64,000 nt of DNA from Vitrella brassicaformis (Eukaryota > Sar > Vitrellaceae): assembly GCA_001179505.1 (NCBI GenBank), contig CDMY01000311.1, positions 48,381-112,380 on the forward strand, written 5' to 3'. The notes beneath the pieces are model-generated. The model was given only the letters and a program-made list of their open reading frames with translations, did not search any database and was not told the origin of the DNA. Below, one piece after another: positions 22,493 to 34,501 of the stretch; the stretch's first letter is position 1, and every line of letters begins with the position of its first letter. A program made the position numbers and the translations under genes.

Positions 22493-23175
22493 GACCTGAG
22501 GCGGCAGCACAGGACAGCCGGCGCCTGCCTCGCCGACGGCCACATGCATCCACCCACCCTGTGTGTGCATTCGTAGCTGCTCTACTGCAGATAGATACTG
22601 CAGATCTCGTCTGTGCCAATGAGGCCCTCACAGCCACGCAGGCACCCCCTCACCACAGGATCCCGGATAACCGAAATCTGGCGGCGCTGCTCGCCAACGA
22701 GCTTCTTACTGCCGGCTGCCTCTGCGCCAGGGCTGCTGCGTGCTGCTGGTGTGTGTAGGGGAAGGCCCATTAAATATGCCACACCGAGGTCCCGATAAGC
22801 AGAGTGCTGCATGGATGGATCGGAACGGCGGAGTTCCCTCCGAGGCGGAATGAACCATTGCCTTGCAACGTCTGCCTGTGCTTGCCGACAGACAGCTGCG
22901 CCGCCCCATCTCCTCATCGCAGGGGAAGCAGCTGGCCATATTGAGATGCAGGACGACCAAGCCGCTCGACAAACCTGCACGACACACAAGCACAGCACGT
23001 GCAACACGGACGAGAGCTCCCTGCGAGCTAAGCATGCAAGAGGGGGGAGAAGGAGGAGTCCACTGCTGCCCACAGATCCAGGCTTGTGCGCTGCAGTCGT
23101 GGCGTTAGCCGTTCATGATGGAGAGTGAGGGCGATAGGCAACGACGGCTGCAGGGTCGGCCTCCTGACACGCCTC
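22493..23175. other. Divergent intergenic / 5' UTR region
   Basis: About 680 bases between the basic-patch protein and the CCCH gene. It holds the octamer at 23022 and several open but non-convincing frames. Part of it is probably the 5' untranslated region of the CCCH gene. Confidence 0.5.
23022..23029 (-). promoter_or_regulatory. TGCGAGCT promoter octamer (reverse of AGCTCGCA)
   Basis: Exact reverse-complement copy inside CTGCGAGCTAAGC, about 150 bases before the first ATG of the CCCH gene. The flanking TAAGC also occurs beside the copies at 34453 and 55491. Confidence 0.5.
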
Positions 23176-23328
23176 ATGACGACGTTCGAGACGGATCAGC
23201 TGCTCCTGATGTTCAAGAGGAGCCTGCCAGAGACGAGAGCAGTGGTGAGACCACACATGGGCTGGGAGAAGATCCGAATGCACTTCACTTCATCAGCTGC
23301 TCTGCTTGGGTGTGCTGTGTCTGCAGGC

Positions 23329-24043
23329 ATGGACGATCCCCCGGTGTCTGGCGCTTCGGAGCCTCCTCCTGCTCCACGGCAGCAAGCAGCAGAGATGGGG
23401 TTCGGACGCAAAACAGCGCTCTGCAAGTGAGCACGGATGACGAGCAGGAAGTGTCCCGTCGGTGACTTGCTGTTGTTTGCGTTGGTCTGTCTGTCAGGTA
23501 TTGGGCTCCCCATTGGTCCAAGAATCGCTGCATCTATGGGCGGGACTGCTACTTCGCCCATGGCGAGGACGAGCTGCGACTCCCCACGCACTGTAAGCAC
23601 GTCCAACAGAGAGAGGCCGCGCTCCTTCCTTCCTCTCATTTGTCGTCGTTCTCTGTGTGTCCATCTATCTGTTCGTCTGTGTCAGTGCCCAAGACCAAGC
23701 TGTGTCCCGTTTTCCTGAAGACGGGCGAGTGCAGCAAGGGAAGGTCATGCCCCCTCGCACACGGAGACCAGGTGGGGGAGTGGGGGGGTGCAATCAGTGT
23801 GGTGCAGACCGTCATTCGTGCCTCCCTTGTGTGTCTTCTTCTCTCTCCTGATCTGTCTGTCAGGAGCGTCATGATGTGAGAGAGATGAGCGACGAGCCGT
23901 GCCGTTTCTTCTTGGAAGGGCGGTGCAATCGGGGGTCGATGTGCCGCTACTACCACGACACGGCTGACAAGCCGAAGACTGGCAGGGGCCCCATACTGGG
24001 GGACTTCGTGCCGACCGCCTATTATCGATCACGGAGACGTTGA
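23329..24043 (+). CDS. Triple CCCH zinc-finger protein
   Basis: Four exons: 23329-23426, 23498-23592, 23686-23771 and 23864-24043 (TGA). The product is 152 aa. Three C-x(7-11)-C-x5-C-x3-H fingers are visible: CKYWAPHWSKNRCIYGRDC with a following H, then CPVFLKTGECSKGRSC with H, and CRFFLEGRCNRGSMC with H. Such fingers usually bind RNA. The end is Arg-rich (YYRSRRR). The start is uncertain. ATG 23329 follows a good acceptor (GTGTCTGCAG). ATG 23176 is in the same open frame if 23245-23326 is not spliced; splicing there would break the frame, so that intron would have to be in the 5' UTR. Confidence 0.82.
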
Positions 24044-25219
24044 GCAGCTGTACTGTGTACATGCCTGCGGGCGGTGCTGGCTGGGCAGATTACTCTGTCT
24101 GCGTCGTGAGTGCGCTGGCTGCATCGAAGGTGTTGTCCCTCTGGTGGTTTGCGTGAGGTGTGCCGGCTGCGCACAGAGCGCGGTGATGACCCATCGCACT
24201 CTGAGCTCTTGTTTGAACACCGAACGGAAACGAGCGGAGGGTGCAGTGCAGTGGCAGCGCCTGTGTATGGCAGTTGGAGCAGGCCGGGCCGGGCTGTGTG
24301 CAGTGAGTGAAACAGACAGACAGACAGACAGACAGACAAGGGGGGTTGTGGGCTGTGTGGTGGGGACACTGTACAGACAGAAGCATGTAGGTTCATGAAA
24401 TGTTTGTTACAATGGCAGGGAGGGACATTGATCGATCGATCGGCCGTGTCAGTCGACTCAGTGATGAAATGAATGAATCCTTCACCTTGAGGCACATGGA
24501 TGGATGAAACACGAAGTAACCTTCCTCTCCTCTCTCTCTGAGCGTGTGTGTGTGTGTGTTGATGGACATGGACACCGTCACTGATGCGATGCGGCGACGG
24601 GTGGGTGCTGCGGAGTTCAGAAGAGAATTTGTAGTATAAATCTATGGCTGCAGCTAGGTAGCTAGCTACTTGGCAGCTAGCTACGTGAATGGCGCACATG
24701 CAATCAATACACATGGTTTGACCATGTTGGTTGATTTGTACGGGTGATGGTTGGTTTGTGCGAGTTGTGCGAGTTGAACGAGTCAGGTCAACACTGTAGG
24801 AAAACCATTGATTGATGCTGTCTGTCGAGAGTCCAATCCAAAGGATAGCAATGGACTGACTGGACGAAGCGCACAAATACTGACTGTCGTGTACACCAAC
24901 CACAAAGCCCACGTGGGCCCCAACCTTTGTCTATCTGTCTGTCTGTCTCACCGCACACACTACCGCCCGCCCCCTAACATACACACACTGCCGTCAAGGA
25001 GGGACACCCTCCGCTCATTCGATGACATGGCCCATCCATCATCAATCAGTTCATTCAGGGTGCGATGGTGTCGTCACCGCACTCGCTCTATTCACTCACT
25101 GGCCGGGCCGGGTCACGTCACTCCCTCACTCAAACCACCCCCCACCCCCCCATCCATCGGTGTGCGCAGTACATTCATTCGTGTGTGTCGGTGCTGTGCT
25201 ACACACAGATCACATCACA
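24044..25219. other. Intergenic, convergent, 1.2 kb
   Basis: Low-complexity sequence including a CAGA tract at 24311-24339. I see nothing coding. Confidence 0.6.
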
Positions 25220-25567
25220 TCACACCCTGTCATCGTTCCTGTTGAGGTAATCATCGCCGTAGAGCCACTTGCCGAGCCCGCGAGGTTCATGAGCCCCGAA
25301 GAGCGTTACCGACCAGTCGTAGGAACAGAGCAAGCCCACCGCCATCATGAACGTCATTATCCGCCCATAAGGCCTGAAGGAATGAATGGCACAGACTTAC
25401 AGGCATGTAGGTTCGTTCGCTTCATTCGTGCAGGCGGGCCGTGTGTAGCGTGTGCAGCGTACGTACGAGTGCACGAGTCCGAAGTGTGTCTTGCCGCTGG
25501 CCCTGATCATGTTGGCTGGCGCATATCCCGACGGACCGCGGGTAAGCTTACCCAACCCCAGTCCCAT
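25220..25567 (-). CDS. Small one-helix membrane protein, 84 aa
   Basis: Two exons: 25567-25467 and 25373-25220 (TGA); the donor is GTACGT and the acceptor CCTTCAG, phase 2. The protein begins MGLGLGKLTRGPSGYAPAN, continues through KTHFGLVHS, and has one membrane segment (RIMTFMMAVGLLCSYDWS). A soluble end rich in Tyr, Asp and Asn follows (KWLYGDDYLNRNDDRV). The frame is clean and the size is complete. The shape resembles small mitochondrial respiratory-chain or ATP-synthase subunits of alveolates, but that is only inference. It is head-to-head with the F-box gene, 243 bases apart. Confidence 0.68.
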
Positions 25568-25676
25568 GGCGATCGACGGGGGGAAGGAAGCCGGCCGAGC
25601 CAGCAAAAGAATATACCCACCCAAGATCCCCCGTGCGCCCCCTCCTGTGGCGAAATTGACGGGTGGAGTGCCATTG

Positions 25677-25684
25677 AGCTCGCA
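25677..25684 (+). promoter_or_regulatory. AGCTCGCA promoter octamer
   Basis: Exact copy between the 84-aa gene (110 bases) and the F-box gene (127 bases). A near telo-box (CTAGGGTTC) follows at 25693. Confidence 0.6.
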
Positions 25685-25810
25685 AAATCTGCCTAGGGTT
25701 CTGCCTGAAACCGCTGCCTGCCGAAGGGCGACGCTGCGCTGAGGAGTGCTGCAGCTATAGAGTGGTGGGTTCGCTGAGCGAAGAAATTGAGTTGCGTTAG
25801 TTTTCTTTCG

Positions 25811-28800
25811 ATGGCGAGTGAGGGTGTGCGTCTGAATGACTTCCCGTCCGATGTGACGGCGTGGCTGCTGTCGTTCCTCTGCAATATCGACCTGGGATAC
25901 GCCTGCAGAGTCTGCAGGTCCCTTCCCCGAGAAAACACACAGCGCACAGAGGCCATGGGAGTGACGTGACTGTCTTGTTGGTTTGTTTGTTTGCAGGGCG
26001 TGGTGCCGCGATGCCGCCCTCGTCTTCCGAGGCAAAACCAAACTCGACCTGCGATGTGAGCCAGCTAAGGGAGGAGGGCGTGGGGTGGGAACGACTTGTC
26101 ACTGTTTGGTTTGTGTGCGTGTGGGGTGTGTCTGTGTGTCCGTGTGTCCGTATGTGTGGTGTCTTATGCAGCGCGGGTCATGCCGAGGGACCTGGAGCTC
26201 GGTAAACTGCTCGACAGATGGTCAGAATGACGAACGAGGTCTATCGCGCGTGACTCTTGCCAAGGAAGCTATGTCTGTTTGTGTGCAGTCCTCGCGCCAG
26301 TGACATAGAGGTAGACTGCAACCGTGCGACAGAGCTGGGCGCGATGTGTCTTGACCGGCCGGCCGTCCGCCGCCTCACGCTCGCGGGGCTGGACCACCAG
26401 AGGGACACCTTCCTCTCAGGTACAAATGAACGCCGCACACGAACGAACTTGATAATAGGCCAGCTGAGCTATATGTGTGGGTCCCTGTTGGGCGTTGGGT
26501 GTGTGGTGTGATGTGGGCAATCCAGCCCTGTCTGTGTGCGGGGGGCACCTGACGTACCTCTCGATGACGTACTTTGGGGACCACTTCACGAGAAAGTCAG
26601 TGCGTGAGCCGAGAGAGCCCTACACCCATTGCACTGCCAGCCAGGCTTGCGTGCCGCGTGTCGTGTCGTGGGGTGGGCTCGGCGGTTCGGCCTGCCGCCC
26701 GTCCGTCCAGCACTGTCAAGGTGGCCCGAGACCGATCTTGTTGCCATGCCATCGACGTCTGTTTTATATGGCCGGCCGGATAATGGCGTGGCGCGTCGGG
26801 CTGGGTCGGGTCGGGCGGGGCCCTGTCTTCTGGTGTGGCAGGTAATGCCTGACTGACTGACTCGGGGACAGAGCGGTAACTGTTCACCGACCTTAAGAGG
26901 GAGGCATAAGGAGGGCGCCGTGACAACACATGTCAGGTCACACACACACACTATTATCTCTATTTACGACACACGACACAATGGCTGCCTGCCTGCGATG
27001 GATGGATGGATGGATGGATCCCTGCATAGATAATCTCCTTCTTCACAACAACTTAATTGACCTTCTTCTCTGGGGGCGGTGGTCCTCCCTCTTGTGTCTG
27101 TGTATATGTCAGGTCGTTGTCTCGGCTGGGTGAGTCGCTGACGCGTCTCGAGTCGCTGTCCGTTGAGTTCGGCTTCAAGGCACCCTCCACAGCCATCGTC
27201 ACAGCCGCCGTCAAAACAGCATACCCCACACTCAGACAGTGAGCGGCATGGCCGACACACTGACTGGCGGACGGACGGACGGACGGACAGACCAATCTAT
27301 CTATCCCTGTTTGTTTGTTTGTCTTGCGTGTCTGTCAGGTTGACGGTGACGGACATCGACCGCCCGTGTCTGCAGCTGATCGCCTCTCACCTGTCGCGTG
27401 CACTTGAGGGGCTATCATACACGCGGACATCACTCAACGGCATGCCCATCGACGATGAGCTCCTCCAGGTACAACAAACACGCAACACTGCCACAACCAC
27501 CGCCCCTCTCTCTCTCCCTCTCCCTGTGTGTGTCAGTATATTGCTCTCCGTTTCCGCAACTTGAGCACGTTGAAGCTCATCGACAACGTACAGCCGACAG
27601 TGCTCATCGAGGCGCACCAGGCTGCGGCAGACAATGCCGAGCAGGGTGCTTGTGAAGGGAGCGGTGTGGGCGGTGGGGCGGCTGGCAGCGCGGGCAGCAG
27701 CCGTCGAGGCAGACGGCGGCAGGCCGCAGCCAGACGGGCGGCGGCGTGCGCGGCCAATGGGGGAAACCCGGCTAATGCCAGGCGGCATTTCAATGTGAGA
27801 CACACACATACCATATATGTCATGGGGGAAGGAAGGGGGACACAGGAACGGATAGATGTGATGTGTCTTGTCTGTCTGTCTGTCTGTCTGTCTGTGTGTG
27901 TCAGTTCCCTCCGTTGGTGACCGCCGGCGGTCTGTCTCACCTGAAGCGTCTGTTCGGGAAGCTGCGGGTGCTGCATCTGTGCAGGGGATTCTCGCTCCCC
28001 TTCACACACACCACCGACGTCGACCTCATGCAAACCTTTGCTGGCCTCCCAAGCAGCATGGAAGAGCTGCAGCTGGACGGGTGGGTAGGGTATCTCATGG
28101 AATCATATCGTCAATCAACAAGCCAAACCACCACACCGTTGGCTGTGTGTGTGATGTGTTCGTTCAGCTTCACCAATTTGAGCGATGCCTGTCTGCATGA
28201 GGCCCTCTTCACATCAGCGGCGCCCCCACGCTCATCGCGTCCCTCAGTCACACCCAGAGGCAGCCAGCCACCAATCCCCATCTCGATAACCACCACCACC
28301 ACCACTACCACCAGCAGCTCAAGTGCGGCAGCATCGGGGTCGTCTGGTCGGCTACGTGTAGCGGCTGTCGGCAGCGGCCCTGCTGCCGGTCTGCGGCGTC
28401 TGTCGTTAGAGAACACTGCTGTGAGTGATGTGGCGCTCTTCTCCATCTCTACTATACTGGTATCTATCACCCACCACATGGCAGGCACAGCGACTCACTC
28501 AACTGGGGGAGAGGGGTAGGATAGGATGCATCTATCTCTTATCTGTTTGTTTGTTTGTGTGTGCGTGTGTAGGGAAGTCAGCTGGAGTGGCTGTCGCTGA
28601 AGCGTTGCAAGGGCGTCAGCGAGGCGGGGCTCGCTACACTCGCTGAGCACTGCCCCGTAGGAACAAACAACACCTGACCTGATGCACTCCCAGGACAATG
28701 GAACGAACAAGTACGTGTGTGTGTGTGTGTGTGGCCATGCAGGAGTTGGTGTCGTTGAATCTGGGTTCGTGTTCTGGTGTGAATGACATGAGTGTGGTGG

Positions 28801-29868
28801 GGCTGTTTGACAGCTGCCGCAAGATCACCAGCCTCGTGCTCAACGACGCCAAGTAAGTGTAAAGATCACATCACACACACTCAGACACACAAATGAGTTC
28901 TTCCATCCATCCATCCATCTACAGGACATCTCATCGTATGTGTGTGTGTAGGATAACGGACAGGAGTCTGCGTGCCGTCGGGGAGTATTTGGGCGACTCG
29001 CTCACAGAGCTGGCACTCCACAGATGTGACAACATCACCAACGCAGGTAACTAACATCACCCCCTTCTCACACACACACACACACAAATGGTCCCCCCGC
29101 CGAGTTGTGTGTGTCAAATATAATTCAGGTTTGGATGCGTTGAGCCGCGGCTGTCCGCAGTTGGTGCTGCTGTCGCTGAGTATGTGCAACCACATCAGCG
29201 ACTACGGCATCAAACAAATCGCACAGCGCTGCACCTTCCTTCAGAAACTCAGACTCGACGGCACCCGAATCGTGAGCACACAAGAGGGTGTGGTGTCTGT
29301 GAAACGAATGTCCGTCGCTGTTGTGTTGTTGTGTGTGTGTTGCAGTCGAATTCTGCGGTCCGGAGCTGTTGCGAGCATCTCAAGAGGCTCCGGCAGCTGC
29401 ACCTGCACAAGTGAGCAAGAGAGACTCTTTCCCAACACCTCCCCCTGTCTCTCCATCCCTCTATGTGTGTGTGTGTGTATGCCTTGCCTGTGCTGTGCAG
29501 GTGTTGGAGTGTGAGCGGTGCTGTGCTGGTAGAGTTCACCGACGACAGGCTGCCCTTCCTCAAAGTGGTCGAAATCCTCAGACACAAAGTTGAGGAAACC
29601 CAAATACATAACTTCACGTACGCAGCACAGCACAGCAACACACACACAACGTTGCTTGACACTTCCGCACAAGCCAGCCATGGCGTAACACACCGCATCA
29701 CCGATCATCATGTGTGTGGTGTTGGTTGCGTGCAGGCGTCAGATGCGGCCAGAGGTTGCTTTGGTGCTGCATGACGCCTACCAGGGCTGGTCCAAGATCG
29801 CCATGGGCGCCAAGGGATCCGCCAGCTCAGCGAGCAGTTCAGCCAGCAGCAGCTCGGCGGCGGGTTAG
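25811..29868 (+). CDS. F-box and leucine-rich-repeat protein
   Basis: Seventeen exons between ATG 25811 and TAG 29868: 25811-25917, 25997-26055, 26172-26220, 26289-26419, 26526-26595, 27113-27238, 27339-27468, 27537-27794, 27905-28080, 28168-28459, 28573-28656, 28743-28852, 28952-29046, 29129-29271, 29346-29410, 29501-29617 and 29736-29868. The product is 714 aa. The F-box is at the N-terminus (LNDFPSDVTAWLLSFL, then CRVCRAWCRDA), so it should act as substrate receptor of an SCF ubiquitin ligase. Leucine-rich repeats of the cysteine-containing type follow (for example LEWLSLKRCKGVSEAGL and LVLLSLSMCNHISDYGI). They are interrupted by an Arg/Ala-rich insert (exon 8) and a poly-Thr/Ser insert (exon 10). 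The intron after exon 5 is unusually long at 517 bases. All phases agree. Confidence 0.85.
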
Positions 29869-30674
29869 TGTGGGGTGTTTTCTTGTAGTAGGCGTCCGTA
29901 CGATTGAGGGACACACACATACACACATGCACACACACACACACGTCTAGCCAGCCATCTGTCTGTCGACCCGCTTTGTCTCCTGCTCACTGTTGTCGTA
30001 TGTATCTGGTGTGGTTGATTACACACACACAGAGTGGTTGGGTTGATTGAGTGTGAGTGTATTGTAGAAGCCGTTCCGTAGCCCGACTTGCTTCCTTACC
30101 CATCCATGTTGTGTTGCCCACCCCCTCATCCATCCCATCCATCTTCCGTGTGTAGTCGTCGGATGGATGCTACTTGAAAGAGTAGCTACCCAGCCAGCCA
30201 GCCAGCCAGTGTGTGTACCATAGAATGACCGCCTTGCTTGGTTGTTAAGACAATGCATGCCACGGTGCCTGCCTGTATGTGCTGTCGTGTGCACCTTTGA
30301 AGCTCCGTTCAATTATCGTTCGATCATGTTCATCCATCATCGTGAGGTACCGTCAGTCACCTCACCCCTCCCAAAAAGTCAGTCGAGCTGCTCTTTGTTA
30401 CTTTCTTCGCCAGCAAGCTAGGGCTCATCAACCACACACCTGTCTGTCCCCCGCCCGTGTAGCCACGCGTGGCAGAAGAGGGTGAGTGACAGGTGGGTGG
30501 ACACGTGACCACACAGGTAGGTCACTCACGTAGAGATGGATAGACACAAGAAGGAAGGACACCTCCCTCCTGGAAAGTAAGTAGCAAACTCTCCTCCTAG
30601 CTATACAGTCAGTCATCTCACTCCCTCCAGTACAGGCGCACAGACAGACTTCACGGGTGGGACACCTTCCTTCT
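29869..30674. other. Intergenic, convergent
   Basis: 0.8 kb between the F-box and carrier stop codons. It has CA repeats near 29911-29945 and CCAG repeats near 30190. No gene is seen. Confidence 0.6.
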
Positions 30675-32167
30675 TCAGCCCAGCCAGCCTCTCGTCTCCC
30701 TCTCCCTGCCCCCCTCTCTCTCCGCTCCTTGCCTGTCCTTGCCTTTGCTGTCGTCGAACACCAGCCTCGCCTCAGATGAGTCAGGCAGCACCAAAGCCGT
30801 CGTGCGATACTTGTCCAGCTGTGCCATGCTCTCCTCTGGGCTGACCACACGCGACGCTGCTTGTGCTTTTGAGTTGGCTGGTGGGAACTGTTTGTCGAGG
30901 AGCTTCTTGGTGGTCTCGTAGGCGCCGAAGAAGACGGCGCCGCCGATGCTGATCATGACCACACGTGGCACGACGCCTTGGAACAGGACGGCGAGGCCCT
31001 CCTCGGCCGTGACGGACGCCACGCAGTTGAGGAACCCCGAGTACTGCCCGGGGGCGGCCGTCATCAGCCGAGTCTTGACCACATCGAGTGGGGTTGTCAC
31101 CGCTGTGTGCATCAGTCAAGTCAGGCAAGACATACACGCACAGACGATGTGATGTGATGCGATGCGATGTGTTGTGCGGCCCCCAGTGACGCGCTCGCCT
31201 GCGGTGATTCCTCCGGCCATGCTGCCGCAAGCGAATGTCTGCCAGTTGTCGAGAGTGTCCTTGCCTTGCGCCCTGGCCAGGCCCTTCTTGAAGGCTTCGT
31301 ATATGGGGTACTGAATGGCGTCGAACGGCAGGTCCCGCAGGATCAGAGCGCCCAGGCCCGTCCACAGCCCCGTCACGCCCTTGGTCTTGACGAGGGATGA
31401 TACGCAGGCCGCTATGGTGGGATCCACGCCAGCTTGCAGACGCTGCACAATGAATGCACACAAAGGCACAGACAGACAAACACCCACATACGCCTGGCCT
31501 GCACACAGATGGATGACTGTGTGTGGTGTCACACGGACCGACCGACCTGTTTGACGGCTTCGAACGGTGTCCTGACGAGGCTCTGCGCCAGGTTGCCGCA
31601 CACAGCGGCAAGGCCATTCCCGAACGGCCTTATCGCAGTCGGCAGAGCGGGCGCCACAGTGCCCCTGAACCAGTCATAGCTGCTGAAAAAGGCTCCAGCA
31701 CTCGGCGCCGAGGCGAGCATGGCGGGCAGCAGGCCGGTCCACACGCCTCGCATGAGACCGCCCTTGACGAGTGTACCGCTCTGCAGGCGGGTTTTGACGG
31801 TGTCAATGGGGTAGATGACGAGGTCGACCACCGTCCCAGCCACCGCACCAGAGCCCAGACCGATGAGGAATGTCCGCAGGGCGCCCTTCTGCTGCTGCTG
31901 CTGCTGCTGATCTATCGATGCTGCTGACGCCGGTGCTGCCGCAATGGATGCATCTGCAGATCTTCTTGTTTCTTGCTCTCTTCTGAGTGCCTCCATCAGC
32001 GCTTTCAACGGTCTTGTGTGCCTGCGGACCGAGGCGGGGTGTCTTCGGTGACGCTGATGGTTGTCGGTGATCAGCGGCTGTGCGAGAGGGTGCCGCTGCC
32101 GCTGATATAATGATGAGCCGAGCACCCCCCAGAGAGATGCAACGAGCGCAAACACGAGGCGAAGCAT
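30675..32167 (-). CDS. Mitochondrial-carrier-family protein, SAM-carrier type, with plastid-style leader
   Basis: Three exons: 32167-31547, 31442-31199 and 31102-30675 (TGA). The product is 430 aa. The three carrier repeats are marked by YPIDTVKTRLQ, TPFEAVKQRLQ and TPLDVVKTRL (PxD/ExxK/R motifs). Segments such as ILRDLPFDAIQYPIYE and GGITAAVTTPLDV are specifically like the S-adenosylmethionine carrier (SLC25A26 type). The N-terminus has a hydrophobic signal-like start (LVFALVASLWGVLGSS), then about 50 Arg/His/Gln/Ser-rich residues without acidic ones. This resembles a bipartite leader for a complex plastid. The intron after exon 2 uses a GC donor (GCAG|GCGAGC); only this keeps frame and family match. 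The C-terminal 60 residues are an extra charged tail. Confidence 0.82.
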
Positions 32168-32178
32168 TCGGTTTCGTC

Positions 32179-32186
32179 TGCGAGCT
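32179..32186 (-). promoter_or_regulatory. TGCGAGCT promoter octamer
   Basis: Exact reverse-complement copy in the 95-base divergent gap, 77 bases before the + strand start and 12 bases from the carrier start. The closeness to the carrier ATG suggests that the leader ATG or the start site may lie elsewhere. Confidence 0.5.
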
Positions 32187-32262
32187 CGAATCCATCGGCC
32201 CCAAACAGGTGGGGGCGCAGGTGGCCAGTCTCAGGTTTTTTGCGTTTTCTCGTGGCCGAATC

Positions 32263-33946
32263 ATGGCGGGTAAGGAAGTCAGCATCGACGCCCCCCAGGC
32301 GCAGTACCGTGTCAGCAACGAAGAGTGCCAGTTCTCCCAGCTCCTCCACGACAAGGCTGGTGACGGCAAGGTGTCCGTCGATGACGCCATATCGGCCTAC
32401 CGCCAGCTGAACACTTCCACGAGCCGCACCTTTAAGGCCCCTCTGATCGCTCTGTGCGCCATCGGGTACCTCGTGACGGTGGCCATCCTGTTCTCGCTGG
32501 TCATCGCATCGAACGAGCTGACCAAGGTGGGGCTGATGTTGGATTGGAAGGGAGGAGACGGTAAAATGGCGTGTCTCGTGTCTCTTCATGATGCAGGACC
32601 TGTCTGTGGGCCCTCAGGGGAGGCTGATGCGCGCCTTTGGTGGCGGCTGGTTCGGCGGCAAGGCCGACCCAGAGCCAGTGAGGACCATTGATATCCAAAG
32701 AAAATGCGCAAGAAACACGCAGCCAGCCGGTGCATGTTTGTGTCGGTTTTTCGCTTGTGCTGGTGCAGGTGAGCACGAAGGAAGCCTATGACGAGTTGGA
32801 GATGTTTGATTTCCTCGAGATGCCGCTGGCGGACCTCTACAAGGCGGAGTCGCTCTTCCTCACCTTCACGCTCGCCGGAGAGGTGAGTGAGGACACACGG
32901 CACAGACACTGCAACCTGGCTCATTGATTGATGCCTGTACGCATCTTTCATGTGTGCGTGTACGTATACGGATGAATGAATGTATGTGTGTATGTGTCTA
33001 TATGTGCGTCCGTGCAGCACATTGAAAAGTTCTACAAGGTCGCCGAGATCACGCGCAACGTCGACCGCAAACTGGTGGAGATGCACTTCTTCTCAGGTAG
33101 CCGCGACAAGACACGGAGACACACAGGGAAACGGACGTGGACACATTCGGCTGCTGCATGTATGTCTCCTGTCTCTTTGGCTGTCTGGCTGCAGGTGAGA
33201 AGCTGGTGATGATGCCCCAGGGTGCCAACCTCTACGAGGCTGGCCCCTTGTTCTACAAGAGACCCCTGGCCATCTTCAAGGTATGTACCCCAGCCGCTCC
33301 ACTCAAGCCTCTACCCGCCCCTGTATGTTTGGTCAGGGCCCAGCGTTTGACGAAGCCCTGTCTGACGAAGACAACTTCCTCGTGCGCGACGTCGACAATG
33401 ACAAAGCCAACACCGGTATACATATATTTGATGTGACGGAGAGAGGCGATCATTAAGTCTCTCCTCTATGTCTGTCTCTTCTTATTGCTTTGTGCGTCCG
33501 CCTGTGTCTAGATGAGAAGAGTGACGTAGCTGAGGACCAGTTGGTGCCTGCAGCGGACAGCACTGACGACAGAGCTCTCCAGAGACGATCGCGGTTCGGC
33601 ACTGGGGCGGGATCGGGCAACATCTACTTCAACAGCGGACGTGTAAGACACACTGCCTGACCTGATTCATCCCTGACTCCCACACACGAGCAGAGAGGCA
33701 TGGATGGATGGATGGATAGATGTTGCCATTGGGTGTCTCTTTGTGTATGTGTGGGACCAGATGTATGACCGTGGCGGGATAGTGGATGTGGGCCGGCGCC
33801 AGCGATTCAATGCCGTGGCCGTCAGAGGACGATGCAGTAAGGCACACCGCACACACATGTGGCAGAGACAAGGACACTGACTTGGTGGTGTTGCCTTTGT
33901 GTCTCTGTCTGCAGGAGGCACGCGTTTCCAATGCAGAGGCTACTGA
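32263..33946 (+). CDS. Single-pass membrane protein, unrecognised
   Basis: Nine exons: 32263-32526, 32597-32677, 32769-32882, 33018-33096, 33195-33280, 33337-33415, 33512-33642, 33761-33836 and 33915-33946 (TGA). The product is 313 aa. About 60 polar residues precede one strong membrane helix (APLIALCAIGYLVTVAILFS). A folded-looking region follows, with LEMFDFLEMPLADLYKAES and KLVMMPQGANLYEAGPLFYK, then an Asp/Glu-rich and Arg-rich tail. I do not recognise the family. The orientation would place the larger C-terminal part outside the cytosol (inference). The last exon is short and its frame follows from phase alone, so the exact C-terminus is less certain. Confidence 0.72.
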
Positions 33947-34180
33947 AGATGACACACACATCCACACACATCCACACAACAGACACGCACACTTTCACTT
34001 CCACAGACACTTACTTTGACAGACAGACACACACACACACACATGGACATCGTTTTTGTTTAACACACCAGCCAGCGGGACCAGTGCCACATTCCGCCAC
34101 AGCATGCAGGCATGTTATGTATGCATTACGGGGTCCACACGAGCGTTTTCCAGCTATTTTTTCGTCCAGTCGATCTTTTT

Positions 34181-34195
34181 GCGTCCGAAGGACGC
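34181..34195. repeat. Perfect inverted repeat GCGTCC-GAA-GGACGC
   Basis: Six-base arms with a GAA loop, preceded by a T run. It lies 235 bases after the membrane-protein stop. Confidence 0.7.
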
Positions 34196-34452
34196 TTAAG
34201 GGCAGGCAGGCAGGCAGGCAGACATCACACGTCAGTCAGCTGAGGAATGATGCATGCAGCGGTGCTTAACGCTATAGGGGGCTGGGAGGGGGAAGTAGGG
34301 GAATGGGGGAGAACCGCACAAGGGAAGACAGAAATGAGTCAAAGACACGTACATGGAGATCTTGAACGGCACACACATGTACAGGTCTCGACGGAGGGGA
34401 GGGAACGAAACAATTGGAAGAACGCGCCGCTCCCTCGGATCTCCCAAAGCTA

Positions 34453-34460
34453 AGCTCGCT
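34453..34460 (+). promoter_or_regulatory. AGCTCGCT, near match to the promoter octamer
   Basis: Found in GCTAAGCTCGCTTGTGACC, 42 bases before the WD40 start. The 11-base GCTAAGCTCGC also precedes the antenna gene at 55488. Confidence 0.5.
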
Positions 34461-34501
34461 TGTGACCCCCAGTCTTGCAGAACCGATTTGAAGACACCAA
34501 A

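Larger units (their letters stand above)
33947..34501. other. Intergenic between two + strand genes
   Basis: One of only two places where neighbouring genes share a strand. It contains CA repeats near 33952-34045 and the short inverted repeat at 34181-34195. Confidence 0.6.

Noticed and set aside
24311-24340. CAGA and TGTC tetranucleotide tracts (also at 22290-22335 and 49412-49432) as functional elements
   Set aside because: They are uninterrupted simple repeats with no fixed position relative to genes.
28421-28460. Donor GTGAGT at 28421 in the F-box gene
   Set aside because: Reading on to 28459 completes a leucine-rich repeat (NTAVSDVALFSIS) and keeps phase with the next exon.
34181-34195. 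GCGTCC-GAA-GGACGC hairpin as a transcription terminator
   Set aside because: Rho-independent terminators are bacterial; this DNA is clearly eukaryotic, the T run is on the wrong side, and the hairpin is 235 bases past the stop.
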